Shown: positions 26,889 through 35,348 of the stretch, piece by piece | Layout of the letters: each line of letters begins with the position of its first letter | Numbering within the stretch: the first letter of the stretch is position 1 | NCBI GenBank assembly: GCA_024682395.1 | Contig: JAIKZH010000074.1 | Location: 1-52,590 of the forward strand | Direction of reading: 5' to 3' | DNA from: Bacteroidaceae bacterium | GTDB taxonomy: Bacteria; Bacteroidota; Bacteroidia; Bacteroidales; Bacteroidaceae | Length of the DNA: 52,590 nt | Notes under the pieces: generated by a model | The model's database searches: none | Seen by the model: only the letters and a program-made list of their open reading frames with translations | Told to the model about the DNA's origin: nothing | Program-made: the position numbers and the translations under genes

Positions 26889-28310
26889 TTATGGTACCAC
26901 CACAGTGCTTAATCCTAATTCATCACAAACAGTCTTTGAATATTGTATACCATGTTCTATATTATCGCTTGGCGTCATCTTGGTTCTTTCAATCTCAGCA
27001 CATATGTAATTATGCAATCCACCAGCGAATAACCACGAACTAAGACGAATATTAGCGATTCTTCCCCATGTAAATGCATACATATCAATCTCACCGATTT
27101 CCTTTTTAAACAAATCAACCTCGATACTTTCCGGTACAATCCAATGGGTTGGCCAATTAGTCAAATATCCTGAATCTCTTTTCGAAAAAGAAACAGTATC
27201 TGTGAATGCATTATGATTAACCAAAAAGACTGCAACCGATGCAATTTTGTCTGTAGTTCTATTAATCCATTTTTGGATCTGATTACAGAAGTCATAAGCG
27301 CAATCCTCATGGTAATCATCGTCAGTGATTGTCTTACAACCAAGAATATTTTTCATATATTCAACTTCTGTACTTGTGATGGTCACTCCTGCAGCATTGT
27401 TATTAATAAAACTATCCTCAGGTTTTACATTTATGGCTATATTAGTATATGCCTTAAGCACAACCAGGAACAAGAAATCAACAACAGGGATTTCTGAAGA
27501 CTTATTAAGTATATATTCCTGGCTAAAAGTAGTTTCTGGTTTATAATCCTCTACCAGATAATCTAAACTACTCTTTTTGTTTAAGTCAACAATGTATCCT
27601 GTACTCTTGATAGTTGCAACACCCTTATGATGTATATCTATAATAAAACGGCCATATTGGTCCCATTGGTATTTAGCAAATAGATATGCTACCGCAGCAG
27701 GGCCACATAAAGATGTACCGCGTTGACTGACACCATCAGGGAAGAGACATCTTTTGACAATATCTTTGGCAAGGCAAACGAAATTAATATGTCTGAATCG
27801 ATAATGAATCCAGAACAATCCTTTCATGTTTAACGGGAAAGTAAAGCCATTATAATTTACCTCAACGATCAAAAACTTACCCAAGAACTCAGGATCATCA
27901 ACTGAGAACTGAATTTCATTACCTGTTCCTTTCTTTATAAGTTTCACGTTTGAGTCCTCTGATAAATACAGAGACCATTCTACGCTCTTATCCGACACTG
28001 TAGTATTATTTTCCTTATTTAGGATATAAAAAGTGTAAGACTTACCATATATCAATCCCTCAAGATTATTATATGTATTATCTTTGGTATATATACCTGT
28101 ATCTAACGCCTCTTTAGTCCTTATGGAGAATAAACAATGATTATCCTTTGCCGTATAGGTTGCCAATATTGATTCAATCCAATCTTCTTTAATCTTAGCG
28201 ATATCTTCACAAACACCACGTTCAGAATCGGAACTGGCTTGCTCAAGACAATCATTAAGATTAAAATCGTTAAAGATTTCTTTTAATCTGTTTAATTCAA
28301 ATTCATTCAT
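26889..28310 (-). CDS. predicted papain-like cysteine hydrolase (C39-like motif), unknown role
   Basis: From the ATG at 28310 the protein has 473 residues; a TTG seven codons earlier is less likely. Two motifs suggest a papain-fold catalytic site: GTSLCGPAAVAYLF, with a Cys at residue 202, and NWPTHWIVP, with a His at residue 389. CGPAA followed by a helix is usual around the nucleophile of C39-like and related peptidases, and HWI/HWV is usual around the histidine. The first 165 residues include a beta-rich region (SVEWSLYLSEDSNVKLI and after) that may be an Ig-like binding domain. No signal peptide is seen. It lies 17 bases after the preceding gene. Confidence 0.7.
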   Translation of the reverse strand: MNEFELNRLKEIFNDFNLNDCLEQASSDSERGVCEDIAKIKEDWIESILATYTAKDNHCLFSIRTKEALDTGIYTKDNTYNNLEGLIYGKSYTFYILNKENNTTVSDKSVEWSLYLSEDSNVKLIKKGTGNEIQFSVDDPEFLGKFLIVEVNYNGFTFPLNMKGLFWIHYRFRHINFVCLAKDIVKRCLFPDGVSQRGTSLCGPAAVAYLFAKYQWDQYGRFIIDIHHKGVATIKSTGYIVDLNKKSSLDYLVEDYKPETTFSQEYILNKSSEIPVVDFLFLVVLKAYTNIAINVKPEDSFINNNAAGVTITSTEVEYMKNILGCKTITDDDYHEDCAYDFCNQIQKWINRTTDKIASVAVFLVNHNAFTDTVSFSKRDSGYLTNWPTHWIVPESIEVDLFKKEIGEIDMYAFTWGRIANIRLSSWLFAGGLHNYICAEIERTKMTPSDNIEHGIQYSKTVCDELGLSTVVVP

Positions 28311-28327
28311 CTGTAAACTCTTTTTAA

Positions 28328-29521
28328 TCAATTTTTGGCTTCTTTCTTATCATCTTCTTTAGCCACTGGCTTTATGTCAACAACACTTTTAATAACACTC
28401 TCCTTAACTTTGACGATTTGCATTTTAGAAGAATCAAAAGTCTGTGTCTTTCTATATACTCCATATGGATGAGCACCTATAGATACAAATGATTTTTTAT
28501 TTTGCAAACCATCAATCTTAGATAATATCATCTCAATGTGACCAAATTTGTATCCATCAGTTATAAAGCAAACAAAAGCACCTGGCTCTATTACCGAGTT
28601 AAGAGGACATTTCTCAAAAATAATCTTACTATGTATTTGGGTAGTATTTATTAAACGTTCTAATACTTTACCTTTATCGTCTGTTTTCGGTTTGCCATCA
28701 TCGCCAATTATCGGTTCTGTATAACCCTCGAATATACCACTTGGTTGCACATATCGATAGAACGTAGAAGTTAAAAGATAGTGATTGCTATCTAACAAGA
28801 AATCGGTTAAAAGACCATCTAAGTTATCATATTTCGCATTTGTATATGTAAGAAAAACTTTCTTGAGTGCATAGTAAATTGCTTCACCTACATACACATT
28901 ACACTTATCACCTCCCCAATAGTATTCAGTATCAGAATTAGTATTAAAAAGGTATTCAGTCATCATTGTATTATCAGGATTTAACGCACTTATTGTACTT
29001 TGTGCAAGCGTACTTCTCTTTGATAACAACTCACGATATGACTTAATATCTTTAGATAGCTCCTTAAATCTATCAGTATTCTTATCTTTATTAGATTTCT
29101 TCAATAGTTCTTTAAGATCATCTTCTGTAGCAGTAAATGCTGTGATTGGATTAATGTTTCTTTTAGGATTATCCAAATAACGAAATGGTGTAGGGAAGAA
29201 AGGAGAAACCTTTGCGTAAGTTGTACTCAACACATAACGATCTGAATTGGATTCAAGTATTTTCTTGCTACTCTTTAATATACTATCTAATGACGGCTTA
29301 TTATTTGAAGGGTCTGCATCAAAAATATCTGCGTATTCCAATAAATATTTATAGAAAGCATTGACAAGTATAGTAGGGTCCTTTTTAGAATCCATTATCT
29401 GCATTTGCTTCTCATAAACAGCCATGACAACCTTAACCCATTCTTCGATCTTATCACGAGAATCGAGCAACGACTTTATTGTATAAAATGTCTGTATTAA
29501 TATAGCTATTTGTATAATCAT
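28328..29521 (-). CDS. predicted CHAP/NlpC-like cysteine hydrolase with N-terminal hydrophobic segment
   Basis: From the ATG at 29521 the protein has 397 residues; a TTG two codons upstream is possible. Residues 1-20 (MIIQIAILIQTFYTIKSLL) are hydrophobic and may anchor it or act as a signal. A long helical region follows. The C-terminal half has WGGDKCNVYVGEAIYYAL, with a Cys at residue 207, and GAFVCFITDGYKFGHIEMIL, with a His at residue 328. This Cys-helix and GH-strand pattern is that of NlpC/P60, CHAP and amidase effectors, which usually cut peptidoglycan peptides. It starts 6 bases after the giant gene. The family call is by motif only. Confidence 0.7.
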   Translation of the reverse strand: MIIQIAILIQTFYTIKSLLDSRDKIEEWVKVVMAVYEKQMQIMDSKKDPTILVNAFYKYLLEYADIFDADPSNNKPSLDSILKSSKKILESNSDRYVLSTTYAKVSPFFPTPFRYLDNPKRNINPITAFTATEDDLKELLKKSNKDKNTDRFKELSKDIKSYRELLSKRSTLAQSTISALNPDNTMMTEYLFNTNSDTEYYWGGDKCNVYVGEAIYYALKKVFLTYTNAKYDNLDGLLTDFLLDSNHYLLTSTFYRYVQPSGIFEGYTEPIIGDDGKPKTDDKGKVLERLINTTQIHSKIIFEKCPLNSVIEPGAFVCFITDGYKFGHIEMILSKIDGLQNKKSFVSIGAHPYGVYRKTQTFDSSKMQIVKVKESVIKSVVDIKPVAKEDDKKEAKN

Positions 29522-29527
29522 AATCAA

Positions 29528-32500
29528 CTATTTAAAAATTTTTTCAATAAAATCGCTTAATGATAATCCATGTTTCTCAGCAAATTTATTAGCCAAGTCA
29601 TCTACAGTTTCATCTGGATATTGATCTGATACTTTTGACTTAAAGAATCCAACAGAATCATCGCCATTAGTCTTGATATACTCTACAGCCTCTTTAATAA
29701 TACTTGACAAGAGATCCAAATCAATATCAGAGGTTGTTTCGCTTGTCTCTGGATCAGATGTTTGTGGGTCTGTAGTTCCTGTATCACTTGGATCTGTAGT
29801 TCCTGTATCGCTTGGATCAGGAGTACCTGTATCACTTGTATCAGGAGTACTTGAGCTACTTGTACTTGGAGTACTTGAGCTACTTGTACTTGGAGTGCTC
29901 GAACTACTTGTACTTGGAGTGCTCGAACTGCTTGTACTTGGAGTACTTGAACTGCTTGTACTTGGAGTACTTGAGCTGCTTGTACTTGGAGTACTTGAAC
30001 TACTTGTACTTGGTGTACTTGAACTATCTGTACTTGATGTAGTAGAACTACTACTTGGTGTCAAAGAAGCTAAAGCTGCTTTTGCAACATCAGCAGATGA
30101 CTTGATAGCATTGTCACGACCCGCTGCAGCACTATTTGTACCAGCATTAAGTACTTCCTTCAACTGATCAAGACCTGTTATATTGTCAAATGTTGGAGTT
30201 TGTTTGCTTACCAATGCCGAAACAAGATCTGGAACAGTTACTGGAGTAGCAGCTGTCGCACCTTGCATATTCAAAGTAGTAACATCTTTTGTACTCTTTC
30301 CTTGCAGATAGTCATTTCCATTAAGATAACTACTATCTATTTCCATCTTGTCAATTGGAGAATCCTGCCAGTTCCAGAAGCGTGTGATATCGATTTCCTC
30401 ACTAACATTTGTCTCACCGAGTACAGCCTCACCAATCATACCTTTTGTTGGGAGAGAGATTGTTGTTGTAGGTACACGGAAGTTATTAGTGTGATAACGA
30501 TAAAGAGAATTCTGAATGTCTGCCGCAGTCTTACCCAATTGTTTTGCTAAACGTTGTGGGAATGTGAATGGTAAAATCATACAGTTACCATAGAATCCCA
30601 ACAAATTCTTTACGTTTACACAATTAAGCAAAGGAATCTTTAAGTCATTAGAATTATCAGTTCTTGAAGAATCATCATCTAATGAATCAAAGTTCATATT
30701 TATAGTGAATTGTTCCAACATCATCACACGTTCGTCATCACTTAATGAACCCCAAACTATCTGAGAATATTTCATTGGGTTAGAAGCAATGTGATGAAGA
30801 GTGCTCTCCATCTTAAGCAATTCTGAATTGTGCAATGTATAGCAAGATGTTGAGATACTAAGTCGCATAGATGAACTCAACTTACTAGATGGCAACATTA
30901 TATTATATGTAGTCTCAACGTCCTTACTTGTTGAACCAACAGACTTTCCTGAACCGATCTTCAAAACTGCATCCATTATAGTAGGGGTTCCCAAACGTCT
31001 CATCTCATAAGAAGAGATCTTTACGATAGGGTGAAGATATGCCTCTGGCAATATACGTTCATAGTAAGCCTCCAGTTTATGTTCATTTGCAGTATCTTTA
31101 TCATTCTTTGAATAATCATAGATATTGTCTATATAACGCTGATAAAGCTTACCGGCTGTCGTATTTCCATGTTTATCGTCGTTATCATAGTCGATTGTGA
31201 TGAGTTTATTATCATCGCGTTTCAAACTATAACTACATTCATTACATGAATAGTCTAATCGGATGTATGAAACATCATCATCGGTTGTATCATCAGGTAT
31301 ATTGAATGTAAATGTCAATGTATCTGTTGCATCTGGAACTTTATTTCTGAAATCTATTATACCTTGTCTTAAATCTTCTGATGTTTCATATTGCTGATAT
31401 ATTGAAGTGGTTAATTTCTTTCTCTTATTATTGATGTCACTACAAGATCCAGCAATAGAACCTTTACCATTCTTCAATACTAATGTAGCAGACAGATTAT
31501 CATAAGTAAGCAGTTTAACCTTTATTTCGAAAGTAAGAACCTTAGTTGACTGCTCTTGCTTCTGCATTACCCAATTGGTCAATTCTGAATACTTCTTAAT
31601 CAGATTTAAACCACTACGATACTTACTTGGAAGTCTTGAGTAAAGTGTATCATAGTAATGCAACAATGTATCATAACGATTATTAAATGCAGTACGATCA
31701 AAGTTCTGTGTATCACCTAAATAGAAATCACCTGTAGGAAGGAAATTTATTAATTTTAATGGAACAAACAAAACTAAATCTACACTGTCGATACATGTCT
31801 CGAGCTTATATCTGCGCATCACCTCCCAATACTGAATAGTCATAGCATGACTATGGTTATGGTTGGCAATTATCTTGGTAGCTACAGAATCAGTGACATC
31901 ACTTGTCGCCATCTCCATGCTCAGACGTTTAGCTTGAGAAATCTTACTTGATGCACTCTTGATATTATGTTGGAAATTCTGTGCTGCCGAAGAGGTCTCA
32001 CTATGGGAGTTACTTTGACTTGCAGAAGCCGAGCCTTTTCCGCTTGATTTAGAATAACCTCCTGAGAGTCCGATCATTGCGCCACCAGCACCACCACTGG
32101 CACTTCCTCCGATACTCCATGATGATGCACTATAACTATAACTTGATTTACCTTGAGACAATTGATCCATTGCATAATTAAATGCTGCATTTGTATCATC
32201 ATCTTGAGTCAAAGCATAGCTTTCATCATCTGCATCAATAGCATTCGCTTCATCAGAAATCTCGTATGTCTGCTTGTTCTCACGGACAATCAAACGTTGT
32301 TCCTCACCTGGAGCCAATACTAATGAATACAATAAGTCGCCTAATGCAAAACCATCTGGAACCCATGCCTGATGCATATTCAGTACATATCCCATGCCTA
32401 AAGTACATGCATGAGGACATTTATCTATATTGGTAATCATAGATTCCTTGAAATCCATGACATCAATTGCATTGGATAACGTTTGTCGGTCACCTGTACT

Positions 32501-34894
32501 AATCTCTGGTTCTACCAAACGTTGGAGCATACTATATGTATAAATCTTTGATGGAGCTGTATCTGTTGATAATCTTATCACCTTATCATCATTTCCCATC
32601 AATTTAACCTTTGGTAATGCTTTCTCCAAGTCCATACGTTCGTTATTGAATATTTCCTCAACAACAACAAAAGGCTTAGGAGTTTCACCTGGTTTTAATG
32701 TATCTCCACTCAGTTTTGCTTCTAAACTGGTAATATTATTTATGAAATTATCAAATGCCTGTTTAAGATCAACCGCTGGCGCACAGAAACTCTCAGACAA
32801 CAGTTTTGCCTTACCTGTACTATATTTTTCATTCAGAATATCAATATTCTGCAGATATGCTATTAACTGATTTGTATATTGTTCTTTTTCCTTAATCTTA
32901 AGGGCACGGTCTTTCTCCTTATTATCAATATCACGCTTTAAGAGAATTTTCTGATAATCAGAGGTTTCCTCATTAGATAATTCAGCATTTAACTTATCTA
33001 ATTCCGAAATCAAGAGTTTAACATCGTCCTCAAGATATGCAACCTGACCAGTAAGTGTTTTTATATTAGATTCTATATAGTCAATCTCGTCGCCAATTGC
33101 ATCAAGTTCATAGAATCTGTTCAATATCTCATGTTGCTCAACTGATTCTAATATTTCAGAAGCAGTCTTGATAAATTCTTGTCTTTTTGAACCTACAGAA
33201 ACAACGATTGTTATTGTCTCCTTCATACTATAACGTTCAGGCAGAACAATAACAAATTTACCTGTACCATCTGTAACGCATGATGGAGAAGTTACAGCCT
33301 CTTTTAAATCATCTGAAGGACTTACAATTCCTTGAATTTCAACAAGAGCCCCCGACAAACGTCTGCAACCTTGGAGATAGACACTATCGTTTCTGGAAAT
33401 ATCTATTAGTTCGTCTTTTTTTCTAATAACGATATAACCACTTATCTTTCGTGGAAGAGGTAATGATGGTTGGATATCATCCAAGAAATCTAATCCCTTC
33501 TTCAAATTCTTACCATTAAGAATTTCAAGTGGCTTTCTGAGTTTTTCATCAAAAAGATGTACAGGTTCAACATCGTTTATATCATTAGGGACATATGAGA
33601 TATCTACTGTATTTTCTTTTTGATAACCAGTTATTTCTTTTTTAAGAATCTCTTGAATTCTCTCTGCAGATGCCTGTTTCAGTTTCTGAGCCTCTTTCTC
33701 AATAATCTCAGAAATAATTTTTTCACGAAGATCTTCGTGAACATAATTATTAGCAATAAAATTATTTGGAAGATCATATGTATGAGCAACTCCTAATTCT
33801 AATCGTTTTACATCACCCTCATTTTCTTCCTCGTCATTTACATCATCCTCATTCTCTTCATCATCTTCTTCATCCTCATCGATGTCCTCATCATCTTCAT
33901 TTATATCACCTTCAATCTCATCATCCTCATATATTTCATCATCTATTTCTTCATCTTCCTCCTCATCATTGATATCCTCTTCATCATCTTTAGTTACATG
34001 TAACTCTTGTCGAGACAAAGGTTGTCTTGCTGAACGTAAAGATTGAGTTGTGATTTCTTGTAAAGAACTGGATAATTGCTCTTTTATTGAATTCAAGAAT
34101 TCCTCCTCTAATGACTCTGTCAAACCAGCCATTGTGTCCGACAAACGAGAAGTCAAATCATTAACCTTGATAGGAGTGTTATACACTACCATCTCTTGGG
34201 CATTCTTCAGAACAGTGTCTAATTCAGATTCCTCAAATTCAAAATCTATATGAGTTGCAACTAACCCTTTCAATATTGGAAGAATCTTTGCTTTATCAAC
34301 TTGAGCAAGGTCCTCAACATTTCTGATACCTACCATCACAAGCAAATAAGCCAAGTCTGTGGTCATACCTTCCACTCGCCATAATATAGCTTGCTTCATC
34401 CATGAAGTCACTAAACGAATGTCTACACCAAGCTTGTTGGCAAGTGATTTTCTGGCATTTGCATCCTTACATTTTACCAATAAAGTAGGAACATCAACAA
34501 TCTTAAGATCACGTAATCGTGCTTGCATAACCTTGCTGATTCCTTTTATAGGAATTAACGAAGTACTTGGTTTGTTCTGACTATCCAATTCATTTATGAG
34601 ATTATTTATTTGTTTTTCAGATACATTAGTCATTATATCCGAAAAATTCAACATACCTTTCACTTTTGAATCACCACGTTCAGCCTTAAACTTATTATAT
34701 TCTGAAAGATAATTCGCAATCTCTTTCAAATCTTTCGACTTTAACGTCTCCTCCGGATTGGTGATTGTTTTATTTAAAACACGTTTTTTAAGTTCAGTAA
34801 ATTTTAATTGTGATGATCCATTTGGTAACCAATTCTGTATTCTTTTATACAATACGTCTATATGATCATCATTGTAATTCTTGTTAGTATTCAT
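29528..34894 (-). CDS. giant 1788-residue multidomain protein with DUF4332-like domain, unknown function
   Basis: I cannot assign the whole protein. Residues 113-215 resemble DUF4332, a helix-hairpin-helix-like domain (IKGISKVMQARLRDLKI, then LWRVEGMTTDLAYLLVMVGI). Residues 303-362 are almost all Asp and Glu. Residues 483-580 look like a carboxypeptidase-regulatory-like beta fold, and 590-700 are coiled coil. Residues 840-1060 seem a conserved core, with APGEEQRLIVRE, a Gly/Ser-rich stretch at 912-970 and NHNHSHAMTIQYWEV at 1011-1025. Another distinctive segment is ITRFWNWQDSPI near 1503-1514. Residues 1612-1722 are a Ser/Thr/Pro/Asp repeat linker before a helical C-terminal domain. There is no signal peptide or membrane segment. 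I recall similar cores in large actinobacterial proteins, unverified. Its promoter is at 35058-35089. Confidence 0.85.
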   Translation of the reverse strand: MNTNKNYNDDHIDVLYKRIQNWLPNGSSQLKFTELKKRVLNKTITNPEETLKSKDLKEIANYLSEYNKFKAERGDSKVKGMLNFSDIMTNVSEKQINNLINELDSQNKPSTSLIPIKGISKVMQARLRDLKIVDVPTLLVKCKDANARKSLANKLGVDIRLVTSWMKQAILWRVEGMTTDLAYLLVMVGIRNVEDLAQVDKAKILPILKGLVATHIDFEFEESELDTVLKNAQEMVVYNTPIKVNDLTSRLSDTMAGLTESLEEEFLNSIKEQLSSSLQEITTQSLRSARQPLSRQELHVTKDDEEDINDEEEDEEIDDEIYEDDEIEGDINEDDEDIDEDEEDDEENEDDVNDEEENEGDVKRLELGVAHTYDLPNNFIANNYVHEDLREKIISEIIEKEAQKLKQASAERIQEILKKEITGYQKENTVDISYVPNDINDVEPVHLFDEKLRKPLEILNGKNLKKGLDFLDDIQPSLPLPRKISGYIVIRKKDELIDISRNDSVYLQGCRRLSGALVEIQGIVSPSDDLKEAVTSPSCVTDGTGKFVIVLPERYSMKETITIVVSVGSKRQEFIKTASEILESVEQHEILNRFYELDAIGDEIDYIESNIKTLTGQVAYLEDDVKLLISELDKLNAELSNEETSDYQKILLKRDIDNKEKDRALKIKEKEQYTNQLIAYLQNIDILNEKYSTGKAKLLSESFCAPAVDLKQAFDNFINNITSLEAKLSGDTLKPGETPKPFVVVEEIFNNERMDLEKALPKVKLMGNDDKVIRLSTDTAPSKIYTYSMLQRLVEPEISTGDRQTLSNAIDVMDFKESMITNIDKCPHACTLGMGYVLNMHQAWVPDGFALGDLLYSLVLAPGEEQRLIVRENKQTYEISDEANAIDADDESYALTQDDDTNAAFNYAMDQLSQGKSSYSYSASSWSIGGSASGGAGGAMIGLSGGYSKSSGKGSASASQSNSHSETSSAAQNFQHNIKSASSKISQAKRLSMEMATSDVTDSVATKIIANHNHSHAMTIQYWEVMRRYKLETCIDSVDLVLFVPLKLINFLPTGDFYLGDTQNFDRTAFNNRYDTLLHYYDTLYSRLPSKYRSGLNLIKKYSELTNWVMQKQEQSTKVLTFEIKVKLLTYDNLSATLVLKNGKGSIAGSCSDINNKRKKLTTSIYQQYETSEDLRQGIIDFRNKVPDATDTLTFTFNIPDDTTDDDVSYIRLDYSCNECSYSLKRDDNKLITIDYDNDDKHGNTTAGKLYQRYIDNIYDYSKNDKDTANEHKLEAYYERILPEAYLHPIVKISSYEMRRLGTPTIMDAVLKIGSGKSVGSTSKDVETTYNIMLPSSKLSSSMRLSISTSCYTLHNSELLKMESTLHHIASNPMKYSQIVWGSLSDDERVMMLEQFTINMNFDSLDDDSSRTDNSNDLKIPLLNCVNVKNLLGFYGNCMILPFTFPQRLAKQLGKTAADIQNSLYRYHTNNFRVPTTTISLPTKGMIGEAVLGETNVSEEIDITRFWNWQDSPIDKMEIDSSYLNGNDYLQGKSTKDVTTLNMQGATAATPVTVPDLVSALVSKQTPTFDNITGLDQLKEVLNAGTNSAAAGRDNAIKSSADVAKAALASLTPSSSSTTSSTDSSSTPSTSSSSTPSTSSSSTPSTSSSSTPSTSSSSTPSTSSSSTPSTSSSSTPSTSSSSTPDTSDTGTPDPSDTGTTDPSDTGTTDPQTSDPETSETTSDIDLDLLSSIIKEAVEYIKTNGDDSVGFFKSKVSDQYPDETVDDLANKFAEKHGLSLSDFIEKIFK
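29778..29849 (-). repeat. three 24-base units encoding Asp/Pro/Ser/Thr/Gly octapeptides
   Basis: Three units starting with CCTGTATCACTT on the plus strand lie at 29778, 29802 and 29826. They encode variants of the octapeptide DPSDTGTT on the minus strand. They adjoin the longer STPSTSSS array with the same period. Confidence 0.75.
29844..30035 (-). repeat. eight 24-base tandem repeats encoding STPSTSSS
   Basis: Units begin with GGAGT or a one-base variant at 29844, 29868, 29892, 29916, 29940, 29964, 29988 and 30012. Differences are mainly silent (TAC/TGC, GAG/GAA on the plus strand). The protein repeat is an 8-residue Ser/Thr/Pro linker. Such an array can change copy number by slippage without breaking the frame. 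Confidence 0.9.
33809..33988 (-). repeat. low-complexity segment encoding a run of Asp and Glu
   Basis: The plus strand is a long series of TCATC, TTC and CTC triplets that encode about 60 residues, nearly all Asp or Glu, with a few Asn, Ile and Tyr. It gives the giant protein a very acidic spacer between its DUF4332-like domain and the rest. The codon alternation is irregular, so it is not a clean tandem array. Confidence 0.85.
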
Positions 34895-35057
34895 TTTTTA
34901 TAGTATATTTTTTCTTAAGTATGTATTCAAAAAAAGGGTAAACAAAAGGGTTATGACAAAGAAAATGTAGATTTATGTAAACTTTTAAGCCTGCTTGACT
35001 CGTACTACTGAATCTGTAATTCTTAATCGGCGAATATCTAATGTTTATTTGGATGCA

Positions 35058-35089
35058 CAAATTTAGTACTAATTTCTAAATTTATCAAA
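35058..35089 (-). promoter_or_regulatory. promoter of the giant-protein operon
   Basis: The complement has TTTG (35086-35089), then 20 bases, then TAAATTTG (35058-35065). Both boxes match the consensus. The predicted leader before the ATG at 34894 is about 155 bases, long enough to hold regulation, though I see no strong hairpin in it. Confidence 0.7.
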
Positions 35090-35309
35090 TTTTTCCGTAA
35101 ATTTTAACAAAAAAAATAAACAGAGAATAGAAAAACACCGACAATGCTTATTTTATTATGTAATACGCACGAGAAAAACAATAATCGTATAATAAAAATT
35201 GCTTTATTTATTATTAAGTTCAATGAGCAAATACACCTTATTATTATATTAAAACATGAATAAAGTGAAAAAAAATGCAAAGGATAAATCTTAAGTCATA
35301 AATAATCAT

Positions 35310-35317
35310 TATCTTTG
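35310..35317 (+). promoter_or_regulatory. promoter (-7 box) of the asd operon
   Basis: TATCTTTG followed by CGCACAC is a consensus -7 box about 31 bases before the asd start. No clear TTTG is present at the -33 distance. Confidence 0.65.
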
Positions 35318-35348
35318 CGCACACAAATAAAACGTATATAAAATAAAT

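Larger units (their letters stand above)
34895..35348. other. 454-base divergent intergenic region
   Basis: This AT-rich stretch separates the giant-protein operon from asd. It contains the two outward promoters (35058-35089 to the left, 35310-35317 to the right). Apart from these I see no gene, tRNA or clear repeat. Confidence 0.7.

Noticed and set aside
28311..28331. TTG start adding seven residues to the second hydrolase-like protein
   Set aside because: An ATG at 28310 gives a natural start 17 bases after the preceding stop. For the same reason later ATG starts were preferred for ispB, lolD, the CHAP-like gene and the aminotransferase.
29844..30035. Regular 24-base repeats that look CRISPR-like at first sight
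   Set aside because: The units are directly adjacent with no spacers, and they encode an in-frame octapeptide.
29673..30167. Plus-strand open frame of 164 codons with repeated LEYLLVLGV-like units
   Set aside because: It is the antisense shadow of the STPSTSSS repeat in the giant gene; a 24-base repeat without stops opens several frames.
33766..33972. Plus-strand frame rich in His, Leu and Pro
   Set aside because: It is antisense to the Asp/Glu-rich segment of the giant protein; its composition follows from the GAT/GAA codons on the other strand.
26103..35348. Idea that the giant-protein operon is a prophage or contractile injection system
   Set aside because: No sheath, tube, baseplate, capsid, AAA ATPase or integrase gene is present in the window.
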